Source of the DNA: Streptomyces barkulensis
GTDB lineage: Bacteria; Actinomycetota; Actinomycetes; Streptomycetales; Streptomycetaceae
Length of the DNA stretch: 64,000 nucleotides
Assembly (NCBI RefSeq): GCF_002843305.1
Contig: NZ_PGSG01000059.1
Span: 20,537-84,536 of the forward strand
Reading direction: 5' to 3'
Below, piece by piece: positions 50,998 through 58,912 of the stretch (position 1 is the first letter of the stretch; every line of letters starts with the position of its first letter). The notes under the pieces were generated by a model, which saw only the letters and a list, made by a program, of their open reading frames with translations, was not told where the DNA came from and did not search any database. Both the position numbers and the translations under genes were made by a program.

Positions 50998-52398
50998 ATG
51001 AGCACCCCTCCCACCCGCCCGGAAAGCGCTCCTGCACCTGATGCCCCGGTTCCGGCTCCCCACCCGGAACCACCACCGCCCCCGTCCCCGCGCCCCGGAG
51101 CACACGGCCCGCGCCGGGACCTGTACGCGGCGGGCGCCGCCGCGGCCCTGTTCGCCCTGGCCGCGCTCGTGGGCCACCTCCTGTACGACTTCGAGGTCCT
51201 GCGGCTGCGGTGGCCTCCGCTGTACGCGCGCCGGCTGCCCCACACCGGTCCGGGCACGCCCGCCGCCCTCTGCCTCGCCGTCCTCACCGTCGCGTACGGC
51301 CCGCCGCTGGCGCGCCGACTGCCCTGGCGGCGCCTGCTGCCGGCCGCCTGGGGCGGTGCGATGGCCTGGGCGTGGTCGCTGGCGCTGGTCGACGGCTGGG
51401 ACCGGGGGGCGGCCGGGCGGCTGACGACGAAGTACGAGTACCTCCGATCCGTCGGCGACGTCCACGACATCGGTATGACGCTGCGCACCTTCACCGACCG
51501 CATCCTGATGGACTCCCCCGACAACTGGCCCGCCCATGTCGCCGGCCATCCCCCGGGCGCGCTGCTGACCTTCGTCGGGCTGGACCGGATCGGGCTCGGC
51601 GGCGGCGCCTGGGCGGCGCTGTGGTGCGTCACACTCGGCACGTCGGCCGCGGTGGCGGTGCTGGTGACGCTGCGGGCGCTGTGCGGGGAGGGGACGGCCC
51701 GGCGTGCGGCGCCCTTCCTGGTGCTCGCCCCGTCCGCCGTGTGGACGGCCGTCTCGGCGGACGGCTACTTCGCCGCCGTCGCCGCCTGGGCCGTCGCCCT
51801 GCTGGCCCTGTCGGCCACCGGCGCCTCCCGCGCGCCGCGCGCCGCCGCGCTGGGCTCGGGCGCGCTGTTCGGCTGGCTGCTCTACCTCTCCTACGGGCTG
51901 ACGCTGATGGCGGCGGTCGCGCTGACCGTACTGATCGCGGCCCGCACCGCGCGGCCCGTGCCGTACGTCCTGCTGGGCATGGTCCCCTGCGCGGTCGTCT
52001 TCACCGCCGCCGGCTTCTGGTGGTACGAGGGCTACACCACCCTGGTCGAGCGCTACTACCAGGGCGCGGCGGGGGTGCGGCCGTACGCCTACTACGTGTG
52101 GGCCAATCTCGCGGCGCAGGTTCCGGTGGTGGGGCTCGCCGTGGTGGCCGGGCTGCGGCGAGCCGCCGAGCTGCGGCGCGGCGCGCTGGTGGTGCTGCTG
52201 GCGGGCGCGGTGTGCGCGGTGCTGGCGGCGGACCTGTCGGGGATGAGCAAGGCCGAGACCGAGCGCATCTGGCTGCCGTTCACACTGTGGCTGCTGCCGG
52301 CCGCGGCCCTGCTGCCCGCCTCGGGCCGCCGCCGGTGGCTGGCGGCCCAGGCGGCCGTGGCCCTGTCCGTCAACCACCTGCTGTTCACCGGCTGGTGA
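50998..52398 (+). CDS. Polytopic integral membrane protein (GT-C-like)
   Basis: A 466-residue membrane protein. Residues 1-38 are a Pro-rich cytoplasmic tail, followed by about 10-11 hydrophobic segments. The large loop DGWDRGAAGRLTTKYEYLRSV and the conserved HPPGALLTFVGLDRIG after the second or third segment resemble the outer loops of GT-C polyprenyl-phosphate sugar transferases, but no defining catalytic DD/DE pair is certain. No ribosome site is seen; TAGCGT at 50984-50989 lies 8 nt before ATG 50998, so it may be leaderless. Its end overlaps the convergent methyltransferase gene by 14 bp. Together with the glycosyltransferase operon it may make an envelope glycoconjugate. Confidence 0.75.
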   Translation: MSTPPTRPESAPAPDAPVPAPHPEPPPPPSPRPGAHGPRRDLYAAGAAAALFALAALVGHLLYDFEVLRLRWPPLYARRLPHTGPGTPAALCLAVLTVAYGPPLARRLPWRRLLPAAWGGAMAWAWSLALVDGWDRGAAGRLTTKYEYLRSVGDVHDIGMTLRTFTDRILMDSPDNWPAHVAGHPPGALLTFVGLDRIGLGGGAWAALWCVTLGTSAAVAVLVTLRALCGEGTARRAAPFLVLAPSAVWTAVSADGYFAAVAAWAVALLALSATGASRAPRAAALGSGALFGWLLYLSYGLTLMAAVALTVLIAARTARPVPYVLLGMVPCAVVFTAAGFWWYEGYTTLVERYYQGAAGVRPYAYYVWANLAAQVPVVGLAVVAGLRRAAELRRGALVVLLAGAVCAVLAADLSGMSKAETERIWLPFTLWLLPAAALLPASGRRRWLAAQAAVALSVNHLLFTGW

Positions 52399-53314
52399 CG
52401 CGGCGGGGCCTTCGCCACGGCCCGCCCTGCATCGGCCCGCCCTCCGCCCCGCCGCCCGGCCCCGGGCGCTCGCGGCCGGGCGGCGGGGCGGAGACGGGGC
52501 CGGCGGCGGAGACGGGGAACCGGGCGGTGGCACGCAGACCGAGGAAGACACGGCCGCCTGCGCTCCACTCCTCCTCCACCGTCCAGCCCTCCTCCTCCGC
52601 GCGGGCCCGCAGGGCGCTCGGGCCCAGCCGGGCCCAGGGGAAGGAGGGCACGGACCGTTCGGGGTGCGTCCGCCTCCCGTCGTCCAGTCTCGCCCGGAAC
52701 CGCTCCTCGACGTCCGCCGACGCCGCCTCGGCCAGCAGCAGCCCGCCGGGAACCAGCAGTTCACGCACCCGGGCCAGGAGGACGGCCGGTTCCCCGCCCA
52801 CGCCGATGTTGCCGTCCATCAGCAGGGCACTGCCCCAGCGCCCCTCGTCCGGCAGCGGGTCGAACACCGAGCGGCACAGCGCGGCCCCGCCCCGCTCGCG
52901 GGTGCGGCCGACGGCGGCCGGCGCGGTGTCGACGCCCAGGGCCGGGCGGCCCAGCCCGGCCAGGGCGGCGACCAGCCTCCCCGGCCCGCAGCCGATGTCG
53001 AGCACGGCGCCGGTGCAGCGCCGCAGCACCGTCCAGTCGGCCTCGTCCGCGCGGGCGCACCAGCGCTCGACGTCCAGCGGCAGCCGACGGCTCCCGGGAC
53101 CGCGCAGGAAGAGAGGACCGCGTCCGGTGCGCAGCGCCCGGGTGTACGGGTCGGCGCGCCAGGGGTGCCGGAGCGGCACGGCCCCGGCGGGATCGGCGGG
53201 ATCGGCGGACACAGCGGGATCGGCGGACACGGCGGCTTCCGCGGCCCGCACGGCCGCCGGCCCGGCTCGCGGATGCGAGACCGGGGAGACCGGAGGGGTC
53301 GGGGAGGCGGTCAC
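52385..53314 (-). CDS. Class I SAM-dependent methyltransferase
   Basis: A 309-residue methyltransferase. The SAM motif VLDIGCGPGRLVAALAGLG is near residue 105, followed by GVDTAPAAVG and later ELLVPGGLLLAE. The first 50 residues are Ala/Pro-rich with a repeated SADPAVSADPADPAG segment encoded by short tandem repeats. The last gene of a four-gene operon (epimerase, GT2, DUF2064, methyltransferase); GTG 53314 overlaps the DUF2064 stop. Substrate probably the sugar product of its neighbours (inference). Confidence 0.85.
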   Translation of the reverse strand: MTASPTPPVSPVSHPRAGPAAVRAAEAAVSADPAVSADPADPAGAVPLRHPWRADPYTRALRTGRGPLFLRGPGSRRLPLDVERWCARADEADWTVLRRCTGAVLDIGCGPGRLVAALAGLGRPALGVDTAPAAVGRTRERGGAALCRSVFDPLPDEGRWGSALLMDGNIGVGGEPAVLLARVRELLVPGGLLLAEAASADVEERFRARLDDGRRTHPERSVPSFPWARLGPSALRARAEEEGWTVEEEWSAGGRVFLGLRATARFPVSAAGPVSAPPPGRERPGPGGGAEGGPMQGGPWRRPRRVTSR

Positions 53315-54015
53315 CGGGCCACCGCCTGCCGCAGCCGGGCGTGTTCGGCGGCGAAGCGGCCCCGGGTGAGAGCCGCGACCTCGGCTGCGTCCTCCGCGGT
53401 GTCCACGTCCCGCAGCACCGGCAGGTCGCGTACGGCCAGCCCGGCCTCCAGCAGCCGCCGCCGCTGGAGCGCACCGGTGCGACCGGTGGACATCGGCACG
53501 CCGCGCACCAGTCCGGGATCGGGATCGGCCAGACCCAGCGCCCAGAAACCGCCGTCGGCGGCCGGGCCGAACCAGGCGGCGCGGCCCTCCCAGGCGTCCG
53601 GCGCGAGCGCCGGGGCCAGCAGGCCGGCGGTGAGCTGCGGGGTGTCCATGCCCACCAGCAGGGCGGGGCCGCGGCATGCGCCGAAGGCCGCAGCGATCCG
53701 TTCGTCCAGCCCGCCCTCGCACTGCGGCAGCACCTCGTAGCCGTCCGGCAGCCAGGGGCCGGTGCGGCCCTCCAGCACCAGCACCCGGCGGCGGGCGGGC
53801 AGCGCCGCCACCACCGCCAGGGTGTCGGCGAGCGCCGCCTCGGCAAGCCGGGCCGCCTCGGCGGGGGTGAAGGGCGGGGTGAGCCGGGTCTTGACCCGGC
53901 CCGGCACCGGCTCCTTCGCGATCACCAGCAGCGTCGTCCCCGCCTCCGGGGCGCGGCGGGGAGGGCTCACCGGGCCCGCCGGGGGCGTGGGGGGCGTGGG
54001 GAACGTCGGGCTCAC
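53311..54015 (-). CDS. DUF2064 (TIGR04282-like) glycosyltransferase-fold protein
   Basis: A 234-residue protein with a nucleotide-diphosphosugar-transferase-like fold: LLVIAKEPVPGRVKTRLTPP near residue 30 (the family start), LLVGMDTPQLT near 120 with the metal-binding Asp, and GPAADGGFWALGL near 150. Homologues named TIGR04282 are linked to arsenosugar biosynthesis in other bacteria and often sit beside a GT2 enzyme, as here. The start GTG 54015 overlaps the GT2 stop. The role here is not established. Confidence 0.85.
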   Translation of the reverse strand: MSPTFPTPPTPPAGPVSPPRRAPEAGTTLLVIAKEPVPGRVKTRLTPPFTPAEAARLAEAALADTLAVVAALPARRRVLVLEGRTGPWLPDGYEVLPQCEGGLDERIAAAFGACRGPALLVGMDTPQLTAGLLAPALAPDAWEGRAAWFGPAADGGFWALGLADPDPGLVRGVPMSTGRTGALQRRRLLEAGLAVRDLPVLRDVDTAEDAAEVAALTRGRFAAEHARLRQAVAR

Positions 54016-54677
54016 CGCAGCACCTTCCGCATGTCGTGGACGGCCTGCCAGGTGCCGCGCCAGGTGCCGGTGACCTTCGAGCGGCCCGTGCGCGGGCGGT
54101 AGGGGACCTCCGTCTCCCGCACCCGCCATCCGGCGTCGGCCGCGTGCACCACCATCTGCAGGGGGTAGCCGCTGCGCCGGTCGGTCAGGTCCAGTTCCAG
54201 CAGGGCGTGGCGCCGGGCCGCCCGCAGCGGGCCCAGATCGCGGAGCCGCAGTCCCGTGCGCCTGTGCACCATCCGGGCCAGCGCCAGGTTCCCGGCCCGG
54301 GCGTGCAGCGGCCAGGCACCGCGTCCGACGGGTCTGCGGCGGGCCAGGACGAGGTCGGCCTCGCCCTTGCGCACGGGTGCGGCGATCCGCTCGGCCGCGC
54401 CGGGATCGAGGGAGGCGTCGCAGTCGCAGAAGGCGACGATCTCGGCCTCGGCGGCGAGCAGTCCGGTGTGGCAGGCGGCGCCGAAGCCGCGGCGCGGCTC
54501 GTGCACCACGCGGGCCCCGAGCTCATGGGCGATGCCGGCCGAGCCGTCCGTCGAGCCGTTGTCGACGACGACGGCCCGCCAGCCGTCGGGAATCCGGGAC
54601 AGCACCCAGGGCAGTGCCCGGGCCTCGTTCAGACAGGGCAGCACGATCTCCCCGCGAAGGGCTGTGGGGTGGGTCAC
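54012..54677 (-). CDS. Family 2 glycosyltransferase
   Basis: A 221-residue GT-A enzyme. It starts with EIVLPCLNEARALPWVL, has VVVDNGSTDGS near residue 38, the metal-binding DCD in VAFCDCDASLD near 85, and ends in RTGRSKVTGTWRGTWQAVHDM, typical of dolichyl-phosphate-mannose-synthase-like enzymes. It probably transfers a sugar to a lipid carrier or small acceptor. GTG 54677 follows AGGTGAGG; GTG 54686 is an alternative. It lies 110 bp downstream of the epimerase gene on the same strand. Confidence 0.87.
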   Translation of the reverse strand: MTHPTALRGEIVLPCLNEARALPWVLSRIPDGWRAVVVDNGSTDGSAGIAHELGARVVHEPRRGFGAACHTGLLAAEAEIVAFCDCDASLDPGAAERIAAPVRKGEADLVLARRRPVGRGAWPLHARAGNLALARMVHRRTGLRLRDLGPLRAARRHALLELDLTDRRSGYPLQMVVHAADAGWRVRETEVPYRPRTGRSKVTGTWRGTWQAVHDMRKVLR

Positions 54678-54787
54678 CCACCTCACCTTACGAGAGCAAA
54701 GCAGTCATTTCGGTCATCACGCCCGTCGAAACGCGGCCACCGCCCACCACCGCACCACCCGCCCGCCGGCGGCCGGCGATCACCGCA

Positions 54788-55909
54788 TCAGGGGATCACC
54801 GTGCCGACCGCGGCCGCACCCGGCACCGGCTCCGGCGGCTCCCCGGGCGGCCCTTCCGACCGCCCTCGCAGCGGCTCCTTCGCGAAGCGCGCCATCCCCT
54901 CGGCGAAACCCACCTCCGGCTTCCAGCCCAGCTCCCGGCGCAGCCGCTCGGAGGAGGCGGTGATGTGCCGTACGTCCCCCAGCCGGTACTCCCCCGTCAC
55001 CACCGGCTCGGGCCCGCCGAAGGCCGCCGCCAGCGCCCGGGCGGCCTCGCCGACGGTGTGCGGCTGACCGCTGCCGGTGTTGTACGCGCGCAACGACCCC
55101 CCGGGCCGCTCGCCGAGCGCCTCCAGGGCCGCGACGTTGGCCGCCGCGACGTCGCCGACGTGGACGAAGTCCCGGCGCTGCGCACCGTCCTCGTACACCC
55201 TGGGCGGCTCGCCGCGCTCGAGCGCGGAGCGGAAGAAGGAGGCCACCCCCGCGTAGGGGGTGTCGCGGGGCATCCCGTCCCCGTAGACGTTGTGGTAGCG
55301 CAGGCTGACGGCCCGTCCGCCGGTGGCGCGGGCCCACACCGCCGCCAGGTGCTCCTGTGCCAGTTTGGTGGCGGCGTAGACGTTGCGCGGGTCGGCGGGG
55401 GCGTCCTCCCCGACCAGGCCGGGCTCCAGGGCGGCTCCGCACTCCGGACAGGGCGGCTCGAAGCGGCCGGCCTCCAGGTCGCGCGGCGGGCGGGGCCCGG
55501 GCCGCACCTCCCCGTGGCGGGGACAGAGGTACCGCCCCTCCCCGTACACCACCATCGACCCGGCCAGCACCAGGCGCCCCACCCCGGCGCGGGCCATCTG
55601 CGCCAGCAGGACGGCGGTGCCCAGGTCGTTGGCGCCCACGTACGCGGGGGCGTCCGCGAAGTCCCTGCCCAGGCCGACCATCGCGGCCTGGTGGCAGACC
55701 GCGTCCACCCCGCGCAGGGCCCGCGCCACCGCCTCGGCGTCGCGGACGTCCGCCCTCACCCCGCTCTCGCCGACCGTGATGCCGCCGGCGGTGTCGGCGG
55801 CGGTGTCGGCGGCGGTGTCGAGCACCACGGGCTCGTGGCCCGCGTCCCGCAGGGCCTCGACGACATGCGAGCCGATGAAGCCGGCTCCTCCGGTGACCAG
55901 TACGCGCAT
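54788..55909 (-). CDS. NAD-dependent epimerase/dehydratase with zinc-ribbon-like insert
   Basis: A 373-residue extended short-chain dehydrogenase. The NAD site is VTGGAGFIGSHV at residue 5, the catalytic Ser lies in LAGSMVVYGEG and the Tyr/Lys pair in NVYAATKLAQE. Between them is a 45-residue insert with YLCPRHGE and PPCPECGAALEPG, four Cys/His positions that look like a zinc ribbon. Short repeats encode AADTAADTA near residue 35. The enzyme probably makes a nucleotide sugar for the GT2 enzyme downstream. ATG 55909. Confidence 0.88.
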   Translation of the reverse strand: MRVLVTGGAGFIGSHVVEALRDAGHEPVVLDTAADTAADTAGGITVGESGVRADVRDAEAVARALRGVDAVCHQAAMVGLGRDFADAPAYVGANDLGTAVLLAQMARAGVGRLVLAGSMVVYGEGRYLCPRHGEVRPGPRPPRDLEAGRFEPPCPECGAALEPGLVGEDAPADPRNVYAATKLAQEHLAAVWARATGGRAVSLRYHNVYGDGMPRDTPYAGVASFFRSALERGEPPRVYEDGAQRRDFVHVGDVAAANVAALEALGERPGGSLRAYNTGSGQPHTVGEAARALAAAFGGPEPVVTGEYRLGDVRHITASSERLRRELGWKPEVGFAEGMARFAKEPLRGRSEGPPGEPPEPVPGAAAVGTVIP

Positions 55910-56081
55910 GAGGGCACGCTAGGACCGCTTCCGGCGCGGCGCCCGTCACCGGCCGGGCGCGTCAGCGATCCGCGGGAGAGGCGGTGCCCATGCCCACCCG
56001 TCCGGACCAACGGGTGTGTGATCGACCATGCCCGCCGGCCGCTTCTGGCCATCCGGGTGCGGTCCTGCCAGGATCCCTGCC

Positions 56082-57278
56082 ATGGCCAACGATCTCCTGC
56101 GTGATGTGTATGTCGTCGATGCGGTGCGCACCCCGATCGGCCGGTACGGCGGAGCACTGGCCCGGGTCCGCCCCGACGACCTGGCCGCCCATGTCATCCG
56201 CACCCTGGTCGACCGCACCCCCGACCTCGACCCCGCCCGAATCGACGACGTCGTCTTCGGCAACGCCAACGGCGCCGGCGAGGAGAACCGCAACGTCGCC
56301 CGCATGGCCGCCCTCCTGGCCGGCCTCCCCGTCACCGTCCCCGGTGTGACCGTCAACCGGCTGTGCGCCTCCGGTCTGGAGGCCGTCCTCCACGCGGCCC
56401 GCGCCATCGCCTGCGGCGACGCCTCCGTCGCCATCGCCGGCGGCGTGGAGTCCATGTCCCGGGCCCCCTGGGTGCTGCCCAAACCCGAACGCGGCTTCCC
56501 GGCCGGGCACCAGCAGATGTACTCCACCACCCTGGGCTGGCGCATGACCAACCCCGCCATGCCCCCCGAGTGGACCGTCTCCCTGGGGGAGGGCGCCGAG
56601 CAGGTCGCGGACAAGCACGCCATCACCCGCGAGGCCCAGGACGCCTACGCGCTGGCCGGCCACCGCAAGGCCGCCGCGGCCTGGGCCGAGGGCGCCCACG
56701 ACGCCCAGACCGTGCCCGTTCCCGGCACCGACCTGGCCCGCGACGAGTCCATCCGCGAGGCCACCTCGATGGAGGCGCTGGCCAAGCTCAAGCCTGCCTT
56801 CCGCGCCGACGGCGGCACCGTCACCGCCGGCAACTCCTCCCCCCTCAACGACGGCGCCGCCGCCCTCCTGCTCACCGACGAGGCCGGCCTGAAGGCCACC
56901 GGCCGCACTCCCCTGGCCCGCATCGGCGCCTCCGCCACCACCGCCGTCGAACCCAACCTCTTCGGCCTCGGCCCCGTCCAGGCCGTGACCCGCGCACTGG
57001 ACAGGGCCGGCCGCGCCTTCTCCGACCTGGACGTCGTCGAGCTCAACGAGGCCTTCGCCGCCCAGGTCCTGGGCTGCCTGGCCGAATGGCCCGACCTCGA
57101 CCCCGCCGTCGTCAACCCCCACGGCGGCGCCATCGCCCTCGGCCACCCGCTGGGCGCCTCCGGCGCCCGCCTGGCCGGGGCCGTCGCCCACCACCTGGCC
57201 GCCACCGGCGCCCGCACCGGCCTCGCCGCCCTGTGCATCGGCGTCGGCCAGGGGCAGGCCCTCGTGCTGGAGCGCTGA
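56082..57278 (+). CDS. Acetyl-CoA acetyltransferase family thiolase
   Basis: A 398-residue thiolase. The acyl-accepting Cys is in NRLCASGLEAVLHAA near residue 92, GGVESMSRAPWV follows, then NPHGGAIALGHPLGASGAR near 350 with catalytic His, and the second Cys in ALCIGVGQGQA near 384. All catalytic residues are present. It resembles degradative thiolases, including 3-oxoadipyl-CoA thiolases (PcaF), but no aromatic pathway genes adjoin it. AGGATC precedes ATG 56082 weakly. Monocistronic, followed by a 16-bp terminator. Confidence 0.92.
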   Translation: MANDLLRDVYVVDAVRTPIGRYGGALARVRPDDLAAHVIRTLVDRTPDLDPARIDDVVFGNANGAGEENRNVARMAALLAGLPVTVPGVTVNRLCASGLEAVLHAARAIACGDASVAIAGGVESMSRAPWVLPKPERGFPAGHQQMYSTTLGWRMTNPAMPPEWTVSLGEGAEQVADKHAITREAQDAYALAGHRKAAAAWAEGAHDAQTVPVPGTDLARDESIREATSMEALAKLKPAFRADGGTVTAGNSSPLNDGAAALLLTDEAGLKATGRTPLARIGASATTAVEPNLFGLGPVQAVTRALDRAGRAFSDLDVVELNEAFAAQVLGCLAEWPDLDPAVVNPHGGAIALGHPLGASGARLAGAVAHHLAATGARTGLAALCIGVGQGQALVLER

Positions 57279-57352
57279 GCGGACCCGTACGGCCGACCCG
57301 CGCCCGCCCCTGCGCCCCACCCGTACACCCACCCGCGCGACCGCGTGTACGG

Positions 57353-57389
57353 CCACCGGGGCCCGCCGCATGACGGCGGGCCCCGGTGG
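57353..57389. terminator. 16-bp stem terminator after the thiolase gene
   Basis: A perfect 16-bp inverted repeat (arms 57353-57368 and 57374-57389) with a 5-nt loop, 75 nt after the thiolase stop. It ends 14 nt before the next ATG (57404), which argues against the GTG at 57386 being that gene's start. Confidence 0.85.
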
Positions 57390-57403
57390 TACACGTGGCC
57401 GCC

Positions 57404-58903
57404 ATGGAGTGGGAATGGTTCGCGGCACCCGACTACTGGCTGAGCCGCCTGGTCCTCCAGCGGGGCCTGGCCGCCGTCTACCTCGTCGCCTTCGTCTCGG
57501 CGGCGCTGCAGTTCCGGGCTCTGCTCGGCGAGCGGGGTCTGACCCCGGCCCCCGACTTCCTGCGCCGGGTGCCCTTCCGCGACTCCCCCAGCCTGTTCCA
57601 CCTGCGCTACTCCGACCGCCTCTTCGCCTCCGCGGCCTGGCTGGGCGCGGCGCTGTCGGCGGCGGTGCTGCTGGGCGCCGCCGACCGGGTGCCGCTGGCG
57701 GTGTCCATGGCGATGTGGGCGCTGCTGTGGGTGCTGTACCTGTCGATCGTGAACGTCGGCCAGACCTGGTACGCGTTCGGCTGGGAGTCGCTGCTGCTGG
57801 AGGCCGGCTTCCTGGCCGTCTTCCTCGGCAACGCCGACGTCGCCCCGCCGCTGCTCACCCTCGTCCTGCTGCGCTGGCTGCTGTTCCGGGTGGAGTTCGG
57901 CGCGGGGCTGATCAAGTGGCGCGGCGATGCTTGCTGGCGCAGGCTGACCTGCCTGGACTACCACCACGAGACCCAGCCGATGCCGGGCCCGCTGAGCTGG
58001 TTCTTCCACCGGCTGCCACGCCCGCTGCACCGGGTGGAGGCGGCCGCCAACCACGTCACCCAGCTCGTCGTCCCCTTCCTGCTGTTCCTCCCCCAGCCGG
58101 TGGCGGGCGCCGCCGGGCTGGCCGTGGTCGTCACCCAGCTGTGGCTGGTGGCGTCCGGCAACTTCGCCTGGCTCAACTGGCTGACGGTTGTGCTGGCCTT
58201 CTCCGCGATCGACGGCTCCGCCGTCGCCGACGCCCCCGCCCACGGCCCCACGCCCATGTGGTTCGGCGCCGCCGTCATCGCCGTGACCGCGCTGGTGGCG
58301 GTGCTCAGCTACCGGCCCGCCCGCAATCTGCTCTCGCGCCGCCAGCGGATGAACGCCTCCTTCGACCGGCTCCACCTGGTCAACACCTACGGCGCCTTCG
58401 GCAGCGTGACGCGCGTGCGGCACGAGGTGGTGATCGAGGGCACCGACGAGGAGCGGATCACCGATGCCACGCGCTGGCGGGAGTACTGCTTCAGGGGCAA
58501 GCCGGGGGACGTGCGCCGGCTGCCGCGCCAGTACGCGCCGTACCACCTGAGGCTGGACTGGCTGATGTGGTTCGCCGCCCTCTCGCCCTCCTACGCGGCG
58601 CCCTGGTTCACCCGGCTGCTGCACAGGCTGCTGGAGAACGATCCCGACACCCTGCGCCTGCTGCGCGCCAACCCCTTCCCCGGCGCCCCGCCCGTCCATG
58701 TACGGGCCCTGCTGTACCGCTACCGCTTCACCACCTGGCGGGAGCTGCGCTCCACCGGGGCGTGGTGGGACCGCGAGCTGATCGGCCCCTACGGGCCGCC
58801 GGTCTCCCGGCGGCCCTTAGACACGGACGCGGACACGGACGCGGACACGGACGCGGACACGGACGCGGACGCGGGCACGGACGCGGGCACGGACGCGCCG
58901 TGA
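57404..58903 (+). CDS. Lipase maturation factor-like membrane protein
   Basis: A 499-residue protein of the lipase maturation factor family (LMF). It has about eight membrane segments in residues 10-310, with the family pattern WYAFGWESLLLEAGFLAVFLG near residue 122, RVEFGAGLIKWRGD near 162 and CLDYHHETQPMPGPLSWFFH near 182, then the soluble C-terminal LMF domain (residues about 320-465: NTYGAFGSVTRVRHEVVIEG, QYAPYHLRLDWLMWF). Bacterial members are of unknown function. The C-terminal 27 residues are an acidic DTDA repeat tail, preceded by codon 472, a TTA. Translation may therefore depend on the bldA tRNA. Confidence 0.88.
   Translation: MEWEWFAAPDYWLSRLVLQRGLAAVYLVAFVSAALQFRALLGERGLTPAPDFLRRVPFRDSPSLFHLRYSDRLFASAAWLGAALSAAVLLGAADRVPLAVSMAMWALLWVLYLSIVNVGQTWYAFGWESLLLEAGFLAVFLGNADVAPPLLTLVLLRWLLFRVEFGAGLIKWRGDACWRRLTCLDYHHETQPMPGPLSWFFHRLPRPLHRVEAAANHVTQLVVPFLLFLPQPVAGAAGLAVVVTQLWLVASGNFAWLNWLTVVLAFSAIDGSAVADAPAHGPTPMWFGAAVIAVTALVAVLSYRPARNLLSRRQRMNASFDRLHLVNTYGAFGSVTRVRHEVVIEGTDEERITDATRWREYCFRGKPGDVRRLPRQYAPYHLRLDWLMWFAALSPSYAAPWFTRLLHRLLENDPDTLRLLRANPFPGAPPVHVRALLYRYRFTTWRELRSTGAWWDRELIGPYGPPVSRRPLDTDADTDADTDADTDADAGTDAGTDAP
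58820..58897 (+). repeat. GACACGGACGCG tandem repeats at the end of the LMF gene
   Basis: Four perfect 12-bp copies of GACACGGACGCG, one 6-bp half copy and two variant copies (GGCACGGACGCG). They encode the acidic DTDA/GTDA tail of the LMF-like protein and end just before its stop. Confidence 0.92.
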
Positions 58904-58912
58904 GGGCGGTCG

